DNA from: Mycobacterium paraffinicum
GTDB taxonomy: Bacteria > Actinomycetota > Actinomycetes > Mycobacteriales > Mycobacteriaceae
DNA: 44,947 nucleotides
Direction: 5' to 3'
NCBI RefSeq assembly: GCF_001907675.1
Contig: NZ_MPNT01000042.1
Span: 1-44,947 of the forward strand
Made by a program: the position numbers and the translations under genes. Positions 43,347 through 44,947 of the stretch are shown one piece after another; the stretch's first letter is position 1, and every line of letters starts with the position of its first letter. Under the pieces are notes generated by a model. The model was not told the origin of the DNA. It searched no databases and was given only the letters and a program-made list of their open reading frames with translations.

Positions 43347-44603
43347 CTATGCCAGCCGGTCGACGTGCAGCGTCACACCCGCGGCGGGGAACCTGGCCAG
43401 CAGCGCGTCACCCATGGCAGCCGCGGGAGTCAGCACGCCGCGCAGATCCGAGAGCTTGCCACGGTCGAATGCCAGCGCAAGGCCGCACTCCCCCAACAGC
43501 ACGGAGGTCGCCTTATAGCCGGGGTCTCCGCGCTGTTCCATGCGCGCGACGTATCGGGCGCCGGTGGTTGTGGTGGTGTACGTCTCGGTGCGGTAGTAAC
43601 CGCGCTCGCGAACCGCCGCGCTGGGGCCGGTGCCGGGCTTCGGGACGACGCGTTCCACCAGCCGGCGCGGCAACAACTTGAAATAGCGGCTGCCCAGTTC
43701 CACGCTGGCGTTGCCCACGCCGCTCAAGACGGCGGATCCCACCGGCGCCAGGGGCGATGACCCGAGGCTCATGCTCTCGGTGTAGCGGAAGCGCCGGCCG
43801 TAGGCCCAGTCCAACAACGCGTTGCTGCGCCGGACGATTCGGGTGTTGGCCGGCGCCATCATGAATCCGCCGGTCCACACGCCGGCCAGTTCGGGCGCGA
43901 TCTGGCGTCCGCGACGCCAGGGCAGATCGGGCTGGCGGCCCAGCTCCGGTTCGGCGGCGCGATCGGGGCTCAGCGTGTAAGGGTCGGTCAACTGGCGCCG
44001 GATGTCGGGATCCCCGGAGGCGGCGTCGAGAACTTCGAGCAACGATGCCAGGGTGCCGCCGGAGAGCCCGCCGGAGAGGGAGCGCACGACGAAATCGGTC
44101 TGGGCAAGCTCACCCGTGCCGTCGTCGCGGGCCGCCAGGTAGAGCGCATACACGCTGAGATCGGAGGGAATGGAGTCGAATCCGCACGCGTGCACGATGC
44201 GCGCGCCGGTGTCGGCGGCCTGCTTGTGGTACTGGTCGATGCTGTCGCGGATGAAGGGCGGTTCGCCGGTCAGATCGGCATAGTCGGTGCCCGTCGCGGC
44301 GCAGGCGGCCACCAGCGGCAGCCCGTATCGCGTGTAGGGGCCGACCGTGGTGATGACGACCTGGGTGCGGGCCGCCATCTCGTTCAGCGTCGACGGCGAC
44401 GAGGCGTCGGCGGGGATCAGCGGCCAGGACTGCGCTGTCTCGCCGAGAGTGTCGCGGACGGCCCGCAGCCGCTCGGTTGACCTGCCGGCCAGCGCCACTC
44501 GCGTGCCCGGACCCGTCTGCGCCAGGTATTCGGCGGTCAACTTCCCAACGAAGCCAGTCGCCCCGTACAACACGATGTCGAATTCGCGCGGCGTTGCGGT
44601 CAC
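43347..44603 (-). CDS. Saccharopine dehydrogenase-like/trans-acting enoyl reductase family protein (Rv2449c-like)
   Basis: The 418-residue protein has a Rossmann motif YGATGFVGKLTAEYLA near the N-terminus, VITTVGPYTRYGLPLVAAC, and ACGFDSIPSDLSVYALY, signatures shared with the trans-acting enoyl reductase Rv2953 and the saccharopine dehydrogenase-like family. Rv2953 reduces double bonds in phthiocerol/phenolphthiocerol synthesis; whether this paralogue does so is unknown, as no pks is adjacent. I chose GTG 44603 (VTATPREFDIVLYGATG); an upstream frame start at 44648 lies in the terminator hairpin. It lies between valS and rpfE, as in M. tuberculosis. Confidence 0.82.
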   Translation of the reverse strand: MTATPREFDIVLYGATGFVGKLTAEYLAQTGPGTRVALAGRSTERLRAVRDTLGETAQSWPLIPADASSPSTLNEMAARTQVVITTVGPYTRYGLPLVAACAATGTDYADLTGEPPFIRDSIDQYHKQAADTGARIVHACGFDSIPSDLSVYALYLAARDDGTGELAQTDFVVRSLSGGLSGGTLASLLEVLDAASGDPDIRRQLTDPYTLSPDRAAEPELGRQPDLPWRRGRQIAPELAGVWTGGFMMAPANTRIVRRSNALLDWAYGRRFRYTESMSLGSSPLAPVGSAVLSGVGNASVELGSRYFKLLPRRLVERVVPKPGTGPSAAVRERGYYRTETYTTTTTGARYVARMEQRGDPGYKATSVLLGECGLALAFDRGKLSDLRGVLTPAAAMGDALLARFPAAGVTLHVDRLA

Positions 44604-44630
44604 GGGCCCGACGCTACCGGACCCGAAGAC

Positions 44631-44663
44631 AAGTAATGCCGGGCCCAAGGCCCGGCATTACTT
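44631..44663 (-). terminator. Strong terminator hairpin after rpfE
   Basis: AAGTAATGCCGGGCC (44631-44645) and GGCCCGGCATTACTT (44649-44663) are perfect 15-bp complements with a CAA loop. The hairpin begins 16 nt past the rpfE stop on the minus strand and is followed by a T-enriched GTCTTC. It also overlaps the region just upstream of the next gene, whose transcription must therefore begin within the hairpin or by read-through. Confidence 0.85.
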
Positions 44664-44678
44664 GGTCTGGCGCGTCGG

Positions 44679-44947
<269 letters not shown>

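Noticed and set aside
41029..43518. 829-codon plus-strand open frame opposite valS
   Set aside because: It is antisense to a complete, motif-rich valS, with no recognisable domain; a GC-bias shadow.

Overview
The window looks like chromosome from a slow-growing, non-tuberculous Mycobacterium, most likely in or near the M. avium complex. The basis is high GC, GTG starts, 4-nt ATGA/GTGA gene overlaps, MmpS/MmpL and PE-PPE families, and a gene order from about 8.6 kb onward that follows the M. tuberculosis series Rv2417c to Rv2450c from memory. The species call is inference; no database was consulted.

Layout. (1) 1-8608, plus strand: lipid-export and cell-envelope genes. The C-terminal end of an MmpL, a secreted PE-PPE hydrolase, a fatty-acyl-AMP ligase and a Gap-type membrane protein match the right half of a trehalose polyphleate (TPP) locus (pks-papA3-mmpL10-PE-fadD23). 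A Rossmann oxidoreductase and an mmpS-mmpL pair follow. (2) 8636-19555, minus strand: degV, octT and gpgP (methylglucose lipopolysaccharide maturation), rsfS, nadD, a VWA protein with a MoxR ATPase, proA, and an MscS/cyclic-nucleotide-binding channel overlapping a membrane cyclase homologue. (3) 19674-21802, plus strand: CDF-like membrane protein, ribokinase, small membrane protein. (4) nadE, minus strand. (5) 23953-31750: a block that in M. tuberculosis is, from memory, absent between nadE and proB. It holds a cysteine hydrolase, a giant patatin-like membrane protein, a sirtuin, a P450 divergent from a TetR regulator, an OhrR/MarR regulator and a DUF5313 protein. (6) 31756-44947, minus strand: proB, obg, rpmA, rplU, rne, ndk, DUF4233, folC, valS, an Rv2449c-type reductase and the 3' part of rpfE.

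Working together: group 1 supports outer-membrane glycolipid assembly and export; octT and gpgP act on the same polysaccharide precursor; nadD and nadE are NAD synthesis steps; proA and proB are successive proline steps on either side of the accessory block; rplU-rpmA-obg form a ribosome module; valS-folC-DUF4233 are translationally coupled.

Most interesting points: a cyclase homologue in which all six canonical catalytic positions are substituted, overlapping an MscS channel whose cyclic-nucleotide cassette also lacks its key residues; a patatin-like protein whose catalytic Ser and Asp lie about 530 residues apart with a block of membrane helices between them; perfect palindromic operators before the OhrR-like and TetR regulators; and a multi-hairpin leader before rne. 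No RNA genes, CRISPR arrays or insertion sequences were seen.
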